From Dokdonia sp. Dokd-P16 (GTDB lineage Bacteria; Bacteroidota; Bacteroidia; Flavobacteriales; Flavobacteriaceae), in the NCBI RefSeq assembly GCF_003095655.1, contig NZ_CP029151.1, positions 639,501-703,500 of the forward strand: a stretch of 64,000 bases of DNA, given 5' to 3'. Shown piece after piece: positions 1 through 8,796 of the stretch. A model generated the notes under the pieces. The model ran no database searches, had not been told where the DNA came from, and worked only from the letters and a program-made list of their open reading frames with translations. Within the stretch, counting starts at the first letter, position 1. Every line of letters starts with the position of its first letter. Position numbers and translations under genes: made by a program.

Positions 1-645
1 TAAAGTTCCAAAAACAGAAGTAACAATAGCTATAGTTATCCACAGCTGAAGACCGAGAAGATCTGTAAAAAAGTAAAATAGTAAACTAGCCAAACAACAG
101 AATACTAATCCACCCACAAAACCCTCGACAGTCTTGTTAGGAGAAATACGTTCTAGCAGCTTATGCTTACCTATACTTTTACCTACTATAAAGGCAAAGG
201 TATCATTAATCCATATAAGTGCAAACACGCTTGCTACTAGTAATGAGGTATATTCTCCTTTATATGATGGCAGGAGCATAGTAAAGACCACACCTCCTAT
301 AATATAAAATATGGTATAAGCATACTTTTGAGCAACTGTAATATATCGCTCTGAAGGCCTAATAAGATTTTTAATGAGATAAAGGTTTACGGTAATTGTA
401 AGCGCTAAAAAAATGAGAGTAACACTTCTATCTAACTTTAGGTAACATAAAACAGTTACACAAGCAAGTAGCAAAATATAAGAAAGCAATGATTTTATCT
501 CAATGAGTTTGAGAAACTCATATAACACTACCACTCCTAGACCTAAAAAAACTATTAGATAGGTAGTTTCTAATGAGAAAATAGCAAGTAACAGTAATGT
601 CACATAGAGCAATCCAGATAGCCCTCTAATAATTATTTCACGCAT
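1..645 (-). CDS. cdsA: phosphatidate cytidylyltransferase, 3'-truncated by window edge
   Basis: Makes CDP-diacylglycerol from phosphatidic acid and CTP in the inner membrane, the branch point of phospholipid synthesis. The reading frame opens at the ATG at 645 (MREIIIRGLSGLLY) and stays open for 215 codons to base 1. It encodes a string of hydrophobic membrane segments and the family segment IWINDTFAFIVGKSIGKHK followed by ISPNKTVEGFVGG, typical of CdsA. The C-terminal signature with the conserved Lys-Asp and His-Gly-Gly lies beyond the window, so the gene is incomplete here, not broken. Its ATG follows the stop of the LUD-domain gene after a single base, so the two are probably translationally coupled. 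Confidence 0.88.
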   Translation of the reverse strand, partial: MREIIIRGLSGLLYVTLLLLAIFSLETTYLIVFLGLGVVVLYEFLKLIEIKSLLSYILLLACVTVLCYLKLDRSVTLIFLALTITVNLYLIKNLIRPSERYITVAQKYAYTIFYIIGGVVFTMLLPSYKGEYTSLLVASVFALIWINDTFAFIVGKSIGKHKLLERISPNKTVEGFVGGLVFCCLASLLFYFFTDLLGLQLWITIAIVTSVFGTL

Positions 646-646
646 A

Positions 647-1261
647 TTAAAGGTCTTCTAGCAATAATAGGTAAAGATTCTTTGTACTACTTCCATAGGT
701 CATAAAATCTTTATCATCTTCTTTTGACTCAAAATTCTTAATAGTGGTAATGTTAGTAGGTATACTTCCAGAATTTCTATTCTTTATGAGCCTTAATCCC
801 TCTCCTATTGTATTTACTATTTGACTTGTAGTCCCAAAAACAATAATATTCTCAGGCAAATCATTTAGCTTAAGTTCCTTTAACTGCTTTGAACACACTA
901 GCAGCGAACCATCATTTGCTACAAGACTCTCACAAGTAGTAAGAAAAAAAGGAGCTTCTTTATTTGTACCGAAAGTAAGATTATATCCTTTAAAGAGATC
1001 TTTGAGGTTATCATCTGTACAAAATACATTTTCTTCGTACCAATCGTTTTCTAACAGAATGTTATCAAAATTTTCATTGATCTCATCTTGATTAAGAGCA
1101 TACAAAAATCGCCCTCCATTTATGATAAAGTTTTTTGTGAAACGCTCGTCTGCTGGAGTATTAATATCCGGCATGTATTTACTACGCACTTCACCTTCTT
1201 TATCGCTATGGGGGCTATCTGATTTAGATGTATTTCCAAAGATTTTTCTAAAAAGACTCAT
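647..1261 (-). CDS. LUD-domain (LutC/YkgG-like) protein
   Basis: A 204-residue soluble protein resembling the LUD family, whose known members (LutC/YkgG) take part in lactate utilisation. In Bacteroidetes this short version commonly sits between ftsH and cdsA and its function is not established. The central part (FTKNFIINGGRFLYA, LLENDWYEENVFC, LTTCESLVANDGS, NIIVFGTTSQIV) fits the family's nucleotide-binding-like fold. The N-terminal 35 residues are polar and probably disordered. I chose the ATG at 1261; one codon upstream is a TTG. It is separated from ftsH by a terminator and coupled to cdsA downstream. The family call is from motif memory, so treat the function as unknown. Confidence 0.7.
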   Translation of the reverse strand: MSLFRKIFGNTSKSDSPHSDKEGEVRSKYMPDINTPADERFTKNFIINGGRFLYALNQDEINENFDNILLENDWYEENVFCTDDNLKDLFKGYNLTFGTNKEAPFFLTTCESLVANDGSLLVCSKQLKELKLNDLPENIIVFGTTSQIVNTIGEGLRLIKNRNSGSIPTNITTIKNFESKEDDKDFMTYGSSTKNLYLLLLEDL

Positions 1262-1300
1262 CAATAGATTTGCTCAACGCTTGGTGTATTATTCAAATAT

Positions 1301-1341
1301 AAAAAATCTTGACTGAACCATAGGTACAATCAAGATTTTTT
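1301..1341 (-). terminator. rho-independent terminator after ftsH
   Basis: A perfect 12-bp stem (AAAAAATCTTGA with its complement at 1330-1341) around a 17-base loop, with a T-run on the minus strand. It lies between the ftsH stop and the LUD gene start, so it separates the rsfS-ftsH transcript from LUD-cdsA. Confidence 0.75.
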
Positions 1342-1373
1342 GAGGGTCTATCCCTTAATCGATTAGTCTAAAA

Positions 1374-3359
1374 CTAGACTAATGGCTTAGTTTCAGAATC
1401 TTCAGAAGCTTCAGAAGCTTCTTCAATTTCGACATTTCCAAAAGCACGTTTTCCAAAAATCTCCTCTAAGTTATCTTTAAAAATTACTTCTTTATCAAGA
1501 AGATATTCTGCTAGTTGGGTAAGCTTTTCTTTTTCTTTAGTAAGTAAATCGATAGCTCTTTGATATTGCCCCTCTATAATATTAGAGATTTCTTTATCAA
1601 TTATTTCTGCTGTCTGCTCACTATAGGGTTTTGTAAAACTACTATCTGATTGACCTGTAGAATCATAATAAGTAAGGTTACCTACTTTATCATTTAATCC
1701 ATAAACAGTAACCATCATTCTAGCCTGCTTAGTTACTTTCTCAAGATCACTTAAAGCTCCAGTGGATATCTTGTTAAAGATTACCTTTTCTGCTGCTCTA
1801 CCTCCCAAGGCAGCACACATTTCGTCTAGCATTTGTTCTGGACGAACGATAAGACGCTCTTCTGGTAAATACCAAGCCGCTCCTAATGATTGCCCACGAG
1901 GAACAATAGTCACTTTTACAAGTGGTGCAGCATGCTCAAGCATCCAGCTCACTGTAGCGTGTCCTGCTTCATGAAAAGCAATTGCGCGCTTTTCGTCTGG
2001 TGTGATAATTTTATTTTTCTTTTCAAGTCCTCCTACAATACGATCTACCGCATCTAAGAAATCTTGCTTACCTACTGCTTTACTTCCTTTACGAGCAGCA
2101 ATAAGTGCAGCTTCGTTACACATGTTTGCAATATCTGCTCCAGAGAAACCTGGAGTTTGCTTTGCAAGAAAATCAACATCAAGCTCATCATCTACCTTTT
2201 TTAATGGACGAAGGTGAACTTCAAAAATCTCTTTACGTTCACGCACATCTGGAAGATCTACATAAATCTGTCGATCAAATCGACCTGCACGCATTAAGGC
2301 TTTATCAAGAACGTCTGCTCTGTTTGTCGCAGCAAGTACAATCACATTTGTATTAGTACCAAAACCATCCATCTCTGTTAGAAGTTGGTTAAGTGTATTC
2401 TCACGCTCATCATTACCTCCAGAAAAGTTGTTTTTTCCACGAGCGCGACCTATTGCATCAATCTCATCTATAAATATTATAGCTGGAGATTTTTCTTTTG
2501 CTTGTTTGAATAAATCACGCACACGCGAAGCACCCACACCTACAAACATCTCTACGAAGTCTGATCCTGACAATGAGAAGAAAGGAACCTTTGCTTCTCC
2601 TGCAACTGCCTTTGCTAGTAATGTTTTACCCGTACCTGGTTGTCCTACTAAAAGTGCGCCTTTAGGAATCTTACCTCCTAAACTTGTATACTTCTCTGGG
2701 TTCTTCAAGAAATCTACAATCTCTTGTATTTCTTCTTTTGCTCCTTCAAGTCCTGCTACGTCTTTAAATGTAGTCTTAACATCGGTTTTCTCGTCAAATA
2801 ATTTAGCCTTTGACTTACCTATGTTAAAAATCTGACCTCCAGGCCCTCCTCCTCCACCAGAAGACATACGTCTCATGATAAAAATCCAAAGTCCTATGAT
2901 AAGTATGAAAGGAAGAAAACTAGCAACAAGCCCCCACATATCACCTTCCGTCTCATAAGAAACTCTAGTGTCTAGGTTGTTTTCATCAATCGTTGTGTTG
3001 ATATCATTTTCAAAATTCTGTAGATCTCCTATTTCAAAACGATAGTCTGGAGCACCGGCAGATGGTTTTAAAAAACCTGTAGCTCGTCCTTTATTGTGAA
3101 CTTCCTTTGCTTCGGCTTCTTTAGTAAGATAAACCTTTACAGAGTTTTTATTTACAATCTCTACACGGGCAACATCACCAGCTTCAAGGTATTCTTCAAA
3201 TTGGTAAAGAGAAGTTTTCTGCGCTTCACCTAACCCAGAGCTACCAGTAAGCATACTGATTGCAATAAATATTATAACTATTAAACCGTATATCCAGTAA
3301 GAACTAAACTTAGGTTTATTAGGCGGAGTACCACCTGCATTCTTTTCTTCTTTAGCCAT
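1374..3359 (-). CDS. ftsH: ATP-dependent zinc metalloprotease FtsH
   Basis: Membrane-anchored AAA+ protease that degrades misfolded membrane proteins and selected regulators. The 661 residues show membrane segment 1 (about 21-38), a periplasmic domain (40-140), membrane segment 2 (about 141-162), Walker A GQPGTGKT (239-246), Walker B IIFIDEID (294-301), an arginine-finger region MRAGRFDRQ (about 356-363), the zinc site HEAGH (463-467) and the third zinc ligand Asp538 in STGALSDLEK. All key residues are present and the length is normal. The C-terminal tail is Glu/Ser-rich. It follows rsfS after a 14-base gap and is probably co-transcribed with it, ending at the terminator at 1301-1341. Confidence 0.97.
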   Translation of the reverse strand: MAKEEKNAGGTPPNKPKFSSYWIYGLIVIIFIAISMLTGSSGLGEAQKTSLYQFEEYLEAGDVARVEIVNKNSVKVYLTKEAEAKEVHNKGRATGFLKPSAGAPDYRFEIGDLQNFENDINTTIDENNLDTRVSYETEGDMWGLVASFLPFILIIGLWIFIMRRMSSGGGGGPGGQIFNIGKSKAKLFDEKTDVKTTFKDVAGLEGAKEEIQEIVDFLKNPEKYTSLGGKIPKGALLVGQPGTGKTLLAKAVAGEAKVPFFSLSGSDFVEMFVGVGASRVRDLFKQAKEKSPAIIFIDEIDAIGRARGKNNFSGGNDERENTLNQLLTEMDGFGTNTNVIVLAATNRADVLDKALMRAGRFDRQIYVDLPDVRERKEIFEVHLRPLKKVDDELDVDFLAKQTPGFSGADIANMCNEAALIAARKGSKAVGKQDFLDAVDRIVGGLEKKNKIITPDEKRAIAFHEAGHATVSWMLEHAAPLVKVTIVPRGQSLGAAWYLPEERLIVRPEQMLDEMCAALGGRAAEKVIFNKISTGALSDLEKVTKQARMMVTVYGLNDKVGNLTYYDSTGQSDSSFTKPYSEQTAEIIDKEISNIIEGQYQRAIDLLTKEKEKLTQLAEYLLDKEVIFKDNLEEIFGKRAFGNVEIEEASEASEDSETKPLV

Positions 3360-3373
3360 TTAATCTTTTTTTT

Positions 3374-3745
3374 TTAATAATCTGACGGGATTGTAGTAAT
3401 CTTAGCATCACCCCAAAGACTCTCTATATCATAGAATTCACGTATGTGCTTTTGAAAGACATGCACGACTACGTTCACGTAGTCCATAAGCACCCATTCT
3501 TGATTTTCCATACCCTCGATATGCCATGCTTTTTCTTGCAAAGCTTTACTAGCAGTCTTTTGGATAGAACTTACGATAGCTCCCACTTGGGTATTTGATG
3601 TTCCATCACATATGATAAAATAATCACAAACCGTATTTTCTATATCTCTAAGATCCAGTATATCAATATTCTGTCCCTTCACATCTTCAATTCCCTCGAC
3701 AATCTTAGCAATTAATTGATCTGTATTCTTTTCCTTATTTACCAT
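3374..3745 (-). CDS. rsfS: ribosomal silencing factor RsfS
   Basis: Binds L14 on the 50S subunit and blocks subunit joining when nutrients are scarce. The 123 residues contain the RsfS hallmarks: DILDLRDIENTVCDYFIIC, GTSNTQVGAI, EGMENQEWVLMDYVNVVVHVF and a C-terminal YDIESLWGDA. An in-frame start exists at 3766, but it lies in a -7 promoter box (3764-3771), so I place the start at the ATG at 3745 (MVNKEKNTDQ). It is divergent from birA and upstream of ftsH, a common flavobacterial order. Confidence 0.93.
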   Translation of the reverse strand: MVNKEKNTDQLIAKIVEGIEDVKGQNIDILDLRDIENTVCDYFIICDGTSNTQVGAIVSSIQKTASKALQEKAWHIEGMENQEWVLMDYVNVVVHVFQKHIREFYDIESLWGDAKITTIPSDY

Positions 3746-3763
3746 TAAATTCTTTAATTTACA

Positions 3764-3771
3764 CAAAGTTA
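3764..3771 (-). promoter_or_regulatory. -7 box of the rsfS-ftsH promoter
   Basis: On the minus strand this reads TAACTTTG, an exact match to the Bacteroidetes TAnnTTTG element, 18 bases before the chosen rsfS ATG. I did not find a well-spaced -33 TTG. Confidence 0.5.
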
Positions 3772-3828
3772 TTACAAATTTACATTACTCTGCGGTCTTA
3801 ACACAAGTTTAGACTGGGTGTTTTACAT

Positions 3829-4560
3829 ATGCGCATAGACAAACTTCATACCATTGACTCGACTAATGATTACCTCAAACGTATTTCCAAAGAAGAAAAC
3901 GCAGAGGAAGACATTGTAGTCTGGGCATTAGAACAAACTGCTGGACGTGGGCAGATGGGTACTCAATGGCAAACAGAGAGTGGTAAAAACCTAACCTTCA
4001 GTGTCTTTAGAAAAGTAAAGCGAATTACCATTAACGAGCAATTTTATGCACTTATGGCAGCTTCTCTCGCCGTAAAAGATGTTTTATCTAAACTTCTTAT
4101 AAAAAATGTTCGTGTAAAATGGCCTAACGACATATTGACAGATAACGACAAAATATGCGGCATACTTATAGAAAGTGTCATAAAAGGCGGGCAACTTGAC
4201 GCAATGATCTTAGGCGTAGGACTTAATGTAAATCAGACACATTGGGAGAATGTACCTCGCGCTACCTCTATAAAATCTAGAACTGGGATTCATTTTGAGC
4301 TAGAAGAAATTTTATCGCTACTACTTAAGAGATTTCATCACTATGTTGACCTACTTCTCAAAGGAGAATTCAACACCATCAAAAATGACTACGAAGCTCA
4401 CTTATTTAAAAAAGATAAACCTGCTACTTTTATTTCGGTAGGTGGACGTCAGTTTGTTGGGATAATCAAAGGTGTTTCAGAGTCTGGAAAACTTCTGCTT
4501 CAAGAAGAAAATGATATTGTAAATGAGTACGATCTCAAGGAACTTCAATTATTATATTAA
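3829..4560 (+). CDS. birA: biotin--[acetyl-CoA carboxylase] ligase
   Basis: Activates biotin with ATP and attaches it to the carboxyl-carrier lysine of biotin-dependent carboxylases. The 243 residues start directly with the catalytic domain: DSTNDYLK near the N-terminus, the nucleotide loop GRGQMGTQWQTESGKNL, the KWPNDI motif, KICGILIE and GVGLNVNQ. There is no N-terminal helix-turn-helix, so this is a monofunctional ligase, not a BirA-type repressor. A small C-terminal SH3-like domain follows. It is divergent from rsfS across an 83-bp gap. A palindromic repeat begins 5 bases after its stop codon. Confidence 0.95.
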   Translation: MRIDKLHTIDSTNDYLKRISKEENAEEDIVVWALEQTAGRGQMGTQWQTESGKNLTFSVFRKVKRITINEQFYALMAASLAVKDVLSKLLIKNVRVKWPNDILTDNDKICGILIESVIKGGQLDAMILGVGLNVNQTHWENVPRATSIKSRTGIHFELEEILSLLLKRFHHYVDLLLKGEFNTIKNDYEAHLFKKDKPATFISVGGRQFVGIIKGVSESGKLLLQEENDIVNEYDLKELQLLY

Positions 4561-4564
4561 GAGT

Positions 4565-4582
4565 ACGCTTTCGCGAAAGCGT
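4565..4582. repeat. dispersed palindrome, intergenic copy 1 (full 18-mer)
   Basis: ACGCTTTCGCGAAAGCGT, a perfect 18-bp inverted repeat with no spacer and no T-tract, between birA and lipA. It belongs to a family of 15 copies of GCTTTCGCGAAAGC in the window. Confidence 0.95.
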
Positions 4583-4606
4583 AACAACCCACAATTCATT
4601 ATTTAG

Positions 4607-4614
4607 TATCTTTG
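4607..4614 (+). promoter_or_regulatory. -7 box of the lipA promoter
   Basis: TATCTTTG matches TAnnTTTG exactly and is followed by TAACGC. It ends 20 bases before the lipA ATG. The same TATCTTTGTAAC string precedes kdsA. Confidence 0.55.
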
Positions 4615-4633
4615 TAACGCTATAAAAAATGCT

Positions 4634-5509
4634 ATGCAAGAAGAACTCACTATTACTAAGCCAGAGCGCGTCGCAAAGCCAAAATGGCTTCGCGTAAAAC
4701 TGCCTACTGGTAAGAAATATAAAGACCTACGTAATCTAGTAGACAAATACAGTCTTAATACGATATGCACCTCTGGAAGTTGCCCAAACATGGGTGAATG
4801 CTGGAGTGAAGGGACAGCGACATTTATGATTCTCGGGAACACCTGTACTCGTTCTTGTGGATTTTGTGGCGTAAAAACGGGTCGTCCAGAGCAAGTAGAT
4901 TGGGAAGAACCAGAAAAAGTTGCTCGATCTATAAAATTAATGGACATTAAGCACGCAGTGATCACTTCTGTAGATCGCGATGACCTCAAGGATATGGGAA
5001 CTATAATTTGGGCAGAAACTGTACAGGCTATACGCCGCATGAACCCAAATACAACTCTAGAAACTCTTATTCCTGATTTCCAAGGTAGAGAAGATTTACT
5101 GGATCGTATTGTAGCTGTAGCACCAGAAGTGGTGTCTCACAACATGGAAACTGTAAAACGTCTTACTCGCGAAGTACGTATACAAGCAAAATATGAACGT
5201 AGTCTTGGTATTTTAAAATATTTAAAAGACAGCGGAATTAAGCGTACAAAGTCTGGTATTATGCTAGGTTTAGGTGAAACTGAAGAAGAAGTAATTCAAA
5301 CTTTGAAGGACTTACGATCTGTTAATTTAGATATCGTAACAATAGGTCAGTACTTACAGCCATCAAAAAAACATCTTCCTGTAAAACAATTTATCACTCC
5401 AGATCAGTTTCAGAAATATGAGAAGATTGGTTTAGAAATGGGATTCCGTCATGTAGAGAGTGGTGCACTCGTGCGCTCTTCTTACAAAGCACAGAAACAC
5501 CTTACATAA
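4634..5509 (+). CDS. lipA: lipoyl synthase
   Basis: Radical-SAM enzyme that inserts two sulfurs into protein-bound octanoyl groups to make lipoate. The 291 residues carry both iron-sulfur cluster motifs: the auxiliary cluster CTSGSCPNMGEC (CX4CX5C) and the radical-SAM cluster CTRSCGFC (CX3CX2C). The C-terminal RSSYKA supplies the serine that ligates the auxiliary cluster. The start is the ATG 20 bases after a good -7 box. The GAPDH start codon follows the lipA stop after 4 bases, so the two genes are probably one transcript. Confidence 0.97.
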   Translation: MQEELTITKPERVAKPKWLRVKLPTGKKYKDLRNLVDKYSLNTICTSGSCPNMGECWSEGTATFMILGNTCTRSCGFCGVKTGRPEQVDWEEPEKVARSIKLMDIKHAVITSVDRDDLKDMGTIIWAETVQAIRRMNPNTTLETLIPDFQGREDLLDRIVAVAPEVVSHNMETVKRLTREVRIQAKYERSLGILKYLKDSGIKRTKSGIMLGLGETEEEVIQTLKDLRSVNLDIVTIGQYLQPSKKHLPVKQFITPDQFQKYEKIGLEMGFRHVESGALVRSSYKAQKHLT

Positions 5510-5513
5510 AAGC

Positions 5514-6515
5514 ATGACTACACTTAAGATTGCTATCAACGGTTTTGGCCGCATAGGTCGCACTGTGTTTAGACTTATTGAAGAGCATCCAGCAATGGAA
5601 GTAGTCGCAATCAATGATCTAGCAGACGCACGCACTTTATCTCACCTTCTTAAATACGATAGTATTCAAGGTGTTCTTAAAAAAGAGGTGTCACATAGTG
5701 AGGATACTATAATTATAGACGGTAAAATTATCCCGCTATATAATGAGCGTGAGATAAACAATATCCCTTGGAATGTTACATCTCCAGATATAGTTATAGA
5801 AAGTACAGGTAAGTTTAAAACTAAAAAAGATCTTGAAAAACACATAAGTGCTGGCGCAGCTAAAGTAATTTTAAGTGTGCCGCCACTTGATGAAGACATA
5901 CCCATGATCGTTATGGGAGTAAATGATCATGAAATAAAAGACAGCGACACTATTATTTCAAACGCATCATGTACTACAAATAATGCTGCACCTATGGTGC
6001 AAATTATAGACGAACTGTGTGGTGTGGAGCAAGCCTACATAACTACGATACACTCTTACACAACAGATCAAAGTTTACATGATCAACCGCACCGCGACTT
6101 AAGAAGAGCACGAGCGGCAGGACAAAGTATTGTACCCACTACTACTGGAGCAGCAAAAGCTTTAACAGGTATTTTTCCTCATCTCTCTGATGTAATAGGT
6201 GGCTGTGGAATACGCGTACCGGTTCCTAATGGATCTCTCACGGATATTACTTTTAACGTAAAAAGAGACACTTCAATTAGTGAAATCAATGACGCTATGC
6301 ATAAAGCATCATTAGGAAGATTTAAAGGTATTGTATCGTATACAGAAGCCCCTATAGTATCAATAGACATTGTAGGAAATCCCTACTCATGTACTTTTGA
6401 TTCACAAATGACATCTGTTATAGGTAAGATGGTAAAAATTATAGGCTGGTATGATAATGAAATGGGATATTCTAGCAGAATAGTTGACTTAATACAACGG
6501 ATTTCTACAAAATAA
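5514..6515 (+). CDS. gap: type I glyceraldehyde-3-phosphate dehydrogenase
   Basis: Oxidises glyceraldehyde-3-phosphate to 1,3-bisphosphoglycerate in glycolysis, or the reverse. From the ATG at 5514 (MTTLKIAINGFGRIGR) the product is 333 residues. It has the dinucleotide loop GFGRIGR (10-16), Asp35 at the end of strand two, which usually favours NAD, the active site SNASCTTN with Cys153, the catalytic His180, and a typical C-terminal WYDNEMGYS. A longer frame starting at 5460 overlaps lipA and is not supported. Being coupled to lipA instead of a glycolytic operon suggests it may be a second GAPDH copy, but the window cannot show this. Confidence 0.95.
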   Translation: MTTLKIAINGFGRIGRTVFRLIEEHPAMEVVAINDLADARTLSHLLKYDSIQGVLKKEVSHSEDTIIIDGKIIPLYNEREINNIPWNVTSPDIVIESTGKFKTKKDLEKHISAGAAKVILSVPPLDEDIPMIVMGVNDHEIKDSDTIISNASCTTNNAAPMVQIIDELCGVEQAYITTIHSYTTDQSLHDQPHRDLRRARAAGQSIVPTTTGAAKALTGIFPHLSDVIGGCGIRVPVPNGSLTDITFNVKRDTSISEINDAMHKASLGRFKGIVSYTEAPIVSIDIVGNPYSCTFDSQMTSVIGKMVKIIGWYDNEMGYSSRIVDLIQRISTK

Positions 6516-6547
6516 TATATATTGCAGTTGAATAATCAGAATTTCTT

Positions 6548-8770
6548 ATGAATTTGCTATTAGTACGTTTTCTTTTAGCGCTTCTTCTTTCTTACCCTGT
6601 GATAAGCATTGCCCAAGAAAGAGAGAATATAGAGGAAACGCTTACCAATGATAAAATAGACTCGCTTCTCAAGCGAGCTGTAATTGCAGTTTCTGATCGC
6701 AATTACAATCAAGCCATTGATATACTAAAGTATTCTAGAGACCTCGCAACAGGCATAGGCCATACAAAGCGTGTAGGTCTTGCATCTGGAACTCTTGCAA
6801 AACTTTATTTCCAACTTAATGATTATGAGAAAGCACTTGTTGAAAACGAGCGCGCAATAGCTTTACAAAAAGAAACCAAAAGCCTCGACCTCTTAGGACA
6901 GAGTTACATTACTGCTACTCAACTAGCGCTTATAAAAAAAGACACTACCACTGCCCTATCATATATTTCTAATGGAATTGTAACTCTCGAGAATAGCACT
7001 CGAAACGACCTAAAGGCTCAATTACACACATTAAAAGGTGACATTTTAAGAAACAGTAAAAGTCATCTTGACGCTATTACATCTTACAATAAGAGTATAG
7101 AGTATGCAAAAGATGAAAAGAGCGACTACCTAAAAACTCAAGCACTTACCAATAAAGCACTAAGCCTAGCCGAATTAGGAAGACTTGAAGAAGCAGATGA
7201 AACCTTATTAGAAGTTGAGGGGTTATTAAGCTCAAATAATTTCCCGAGCATTAGCACTACGTTATTCAAAGTCAAGCACCTTGTTGCACAAGGACGTGGC
7301 AACTACAGAGAAGCAAATGACTACTTAACATCATATTATCAAGCAACAAGCCAGAATACATTAAGTACAGTGTCGAGTGTGCCATTACCTACATCAGAGA
7401 GCCCAGAACTTGATGAGATGGTAAAACGACTAGAAAAAAACATTGAAATCGAAGAGGATAGAAACTCTCGGGCAATGAGACTTACACTTGTACTCAGTAT
7501 TGCTCTTTGTTCTATTCTTGCCCTGCTTACCTTATCATTATATAAGAACAACAACCTAAGAGCAAAAGCGAATGAGCTTTTGCAAGCTAAAAATGTCGAG
7601 CTTGTAATCGCAAGAGATAATGCAGAAAAAGCGTCGATGGTGAAAGCTCAGTTTTTGTCTACAATAACACATGAGCTACGAACACCTATGTATGCTGTTA
7701 CAGGACTCACACACTTACTCCTTTCTGAAAATCCAACCGAAGATCAGAAAAAGCACCTTGACTCTCTCAAATTTTCTGGAGAGTACCTACTTTCTCTTAT
7801 AAACAACATTCTTGACCTCAACAAATTAGAGGCAAATAAAGTAGAGGTTGAAGAAACAGCTTTCAACATCAAGAAGCGTATTGAAGATGTGTTATTTGCC
7901 TTAGGTAAATCTGCTAGAGACAAAGGAAATAAATTACATATTGAATTTGACCCTAATATACCTACAGAACTTCTAGGAGATCCATTAATGATTTCTCAAG
8001 TACTAATCAACCTAGTAGGAAACGCCATAAAATTTACCCGAGATGGTGACGTATGGGTTCGTGTACAGAAGATTAGCCAAGGTGAATCAGACATTAAATT
8101 ACACTTTGAAATTGAAGATAATGGCGAAGGAATTTCAAAAAAGAAGCAAAAGACAATTTTCCAAAACTTCACTCAAGGCTCAGTAGCTATTAATAGAAAA
8201 TTTGGCGGTACAGGCTTAGGGCTATCTATTGTTAAGAATCTACTAGACCTACTTAATAGCGAGATATTATTAGAAAGCACCTTAGGCAAGGGAACTACTT
8301 TTAAATTTGATCTTAATTACAACTTGACCAAGACACTACCAGGTGAAGCAAATGCAAATGAAATCGTGTACGAAATAGATTATAATGCCCTTGAGAATCG
8401 TCATATACTTGTAGTAGAAGACAATAAGATTAACCAGATGATTACTCGCAAGATTCTTGAAAAGAACAAAATCACCTGCGAAACAGCTGATAACGGTGAG
8501 ATTGCTGTTGAAAAAGCACGCACAGAAAAATTTGACCTTATTCTAATGGATATACATATGCCTGGAATAAGTGGTATAGAAGCTACAGAACAAATTCGTT
8601 TGTTTGATAAAGACATCCCTATACTAGCACTTACCGCTGTTACGATAGACGAAAACATTGATGAATTCCACGCTGTTGGATTTAATGACATTATCCCTAA
8701 ACCATATAAGGTAGAAGAGTTTTTCCAAAAAATCTACAACGGACTTAGAAATAGCAAAGTACTTAGCTAA
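6548..8770 (+). CDS. TPR-containing hybrid sensor histidine kinase
   Basis: Membrane signalling protein of 740 residues. A signal peptide (about 1-22, ending SIAQ) is followed by tetratricopeptide-like helices (about 35-285), one membrane segment (about 312-333), a coiled-coil linker, a HisKA domain with the H-box FLSTITHELRTPMYA (phospho-acceptor His375), an ATPase domain with NLVGNAIKFT (N-box) and FGGTGLGLSIVKNL (G2 box), and a C-terminal receiver that starts at HILVVEDNKINQ. The receiver phospho-acceptor is Asp668 in DLILMDIHMPG. The expected layout is a periplasmic TPR sensor with a cytoplasmic kinase and receiver. No output domain is attached, so the phosphate probably goes on to another protein. 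Target unknown. Confidence 0.93.
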   Translation: MNLLLVRFLLALLLSYPVISIAQERENIEETLTNDKIDSLLKRAVIAVSDRNYNQAIDILKYSRDLATGIGHTKRVGLASGTLAKLYFQLNDYEKALVENERAIALQKETKSLDLLGQSYITATQLALIKKDTTTALSYISNGIVTLENSTRNDLKAQLHTLKGDILRNSKSHLDAITSYNKSIEYAKDEKSDYLKTQALTNKALSLAELGRLEEADETLLEVEGLLSSNNFPSISTTLFKVKHLVAQGRGNYREANDYLTSYYQATSQNTLSTVSSVPLPTSESPELDEMVKRLEKNIEIEEDRNSRAMRLTLVLSIALCSILALLTLSLYKNNNLRAKANELLQAKNVELVIARDNAEKASMVKAQFLSTITHELRTPMYAVTGLTHLLLSENPTEDQKKHLDSLKFSGEYLLSLINNILDLNKLEANKVEVEETAFNIKKRIEDVLFALGKSARDKGNKLHIEFDPNIPTELLGDPLMISQVLINLVGNAIKFTRDGDVWVRVQKISQGESDIKLHFEIEDNGEGISKKKQKTIFQNFTQGSVAINRKFGGTGLGLSIVKNLLDLLNSEILLESTLGKGTTFKFDLNYNLTKTLPGEANANEIVYEIDYNALENRHILVVEDNKINQMITRKILEKNKITCETADNGEIAVEKARTEKFDLILMDIHMPGISGIEATEQIRLFDKDIPILALTAVTIDENIDEFHAVGFNDIIPKPYKVEEFFQKIYNGLRNSKVLS

Positions 8771-8796
8771 ACCGCTCTATTGAAATTTACTTGCTT

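Noticed and set aside
4565-4582. The palindrome as a rho-independent terminator
   Set aside because: No T-tract follows most copies and many lie inside genes, so termination is not its general role.
5460-5513. Longer GAPDH frame beginning at 5460
   Set aside because: It overlaps lipA and adds a non-homologous leader; the family start MTTLKIAINGFGR at 5514 fits.
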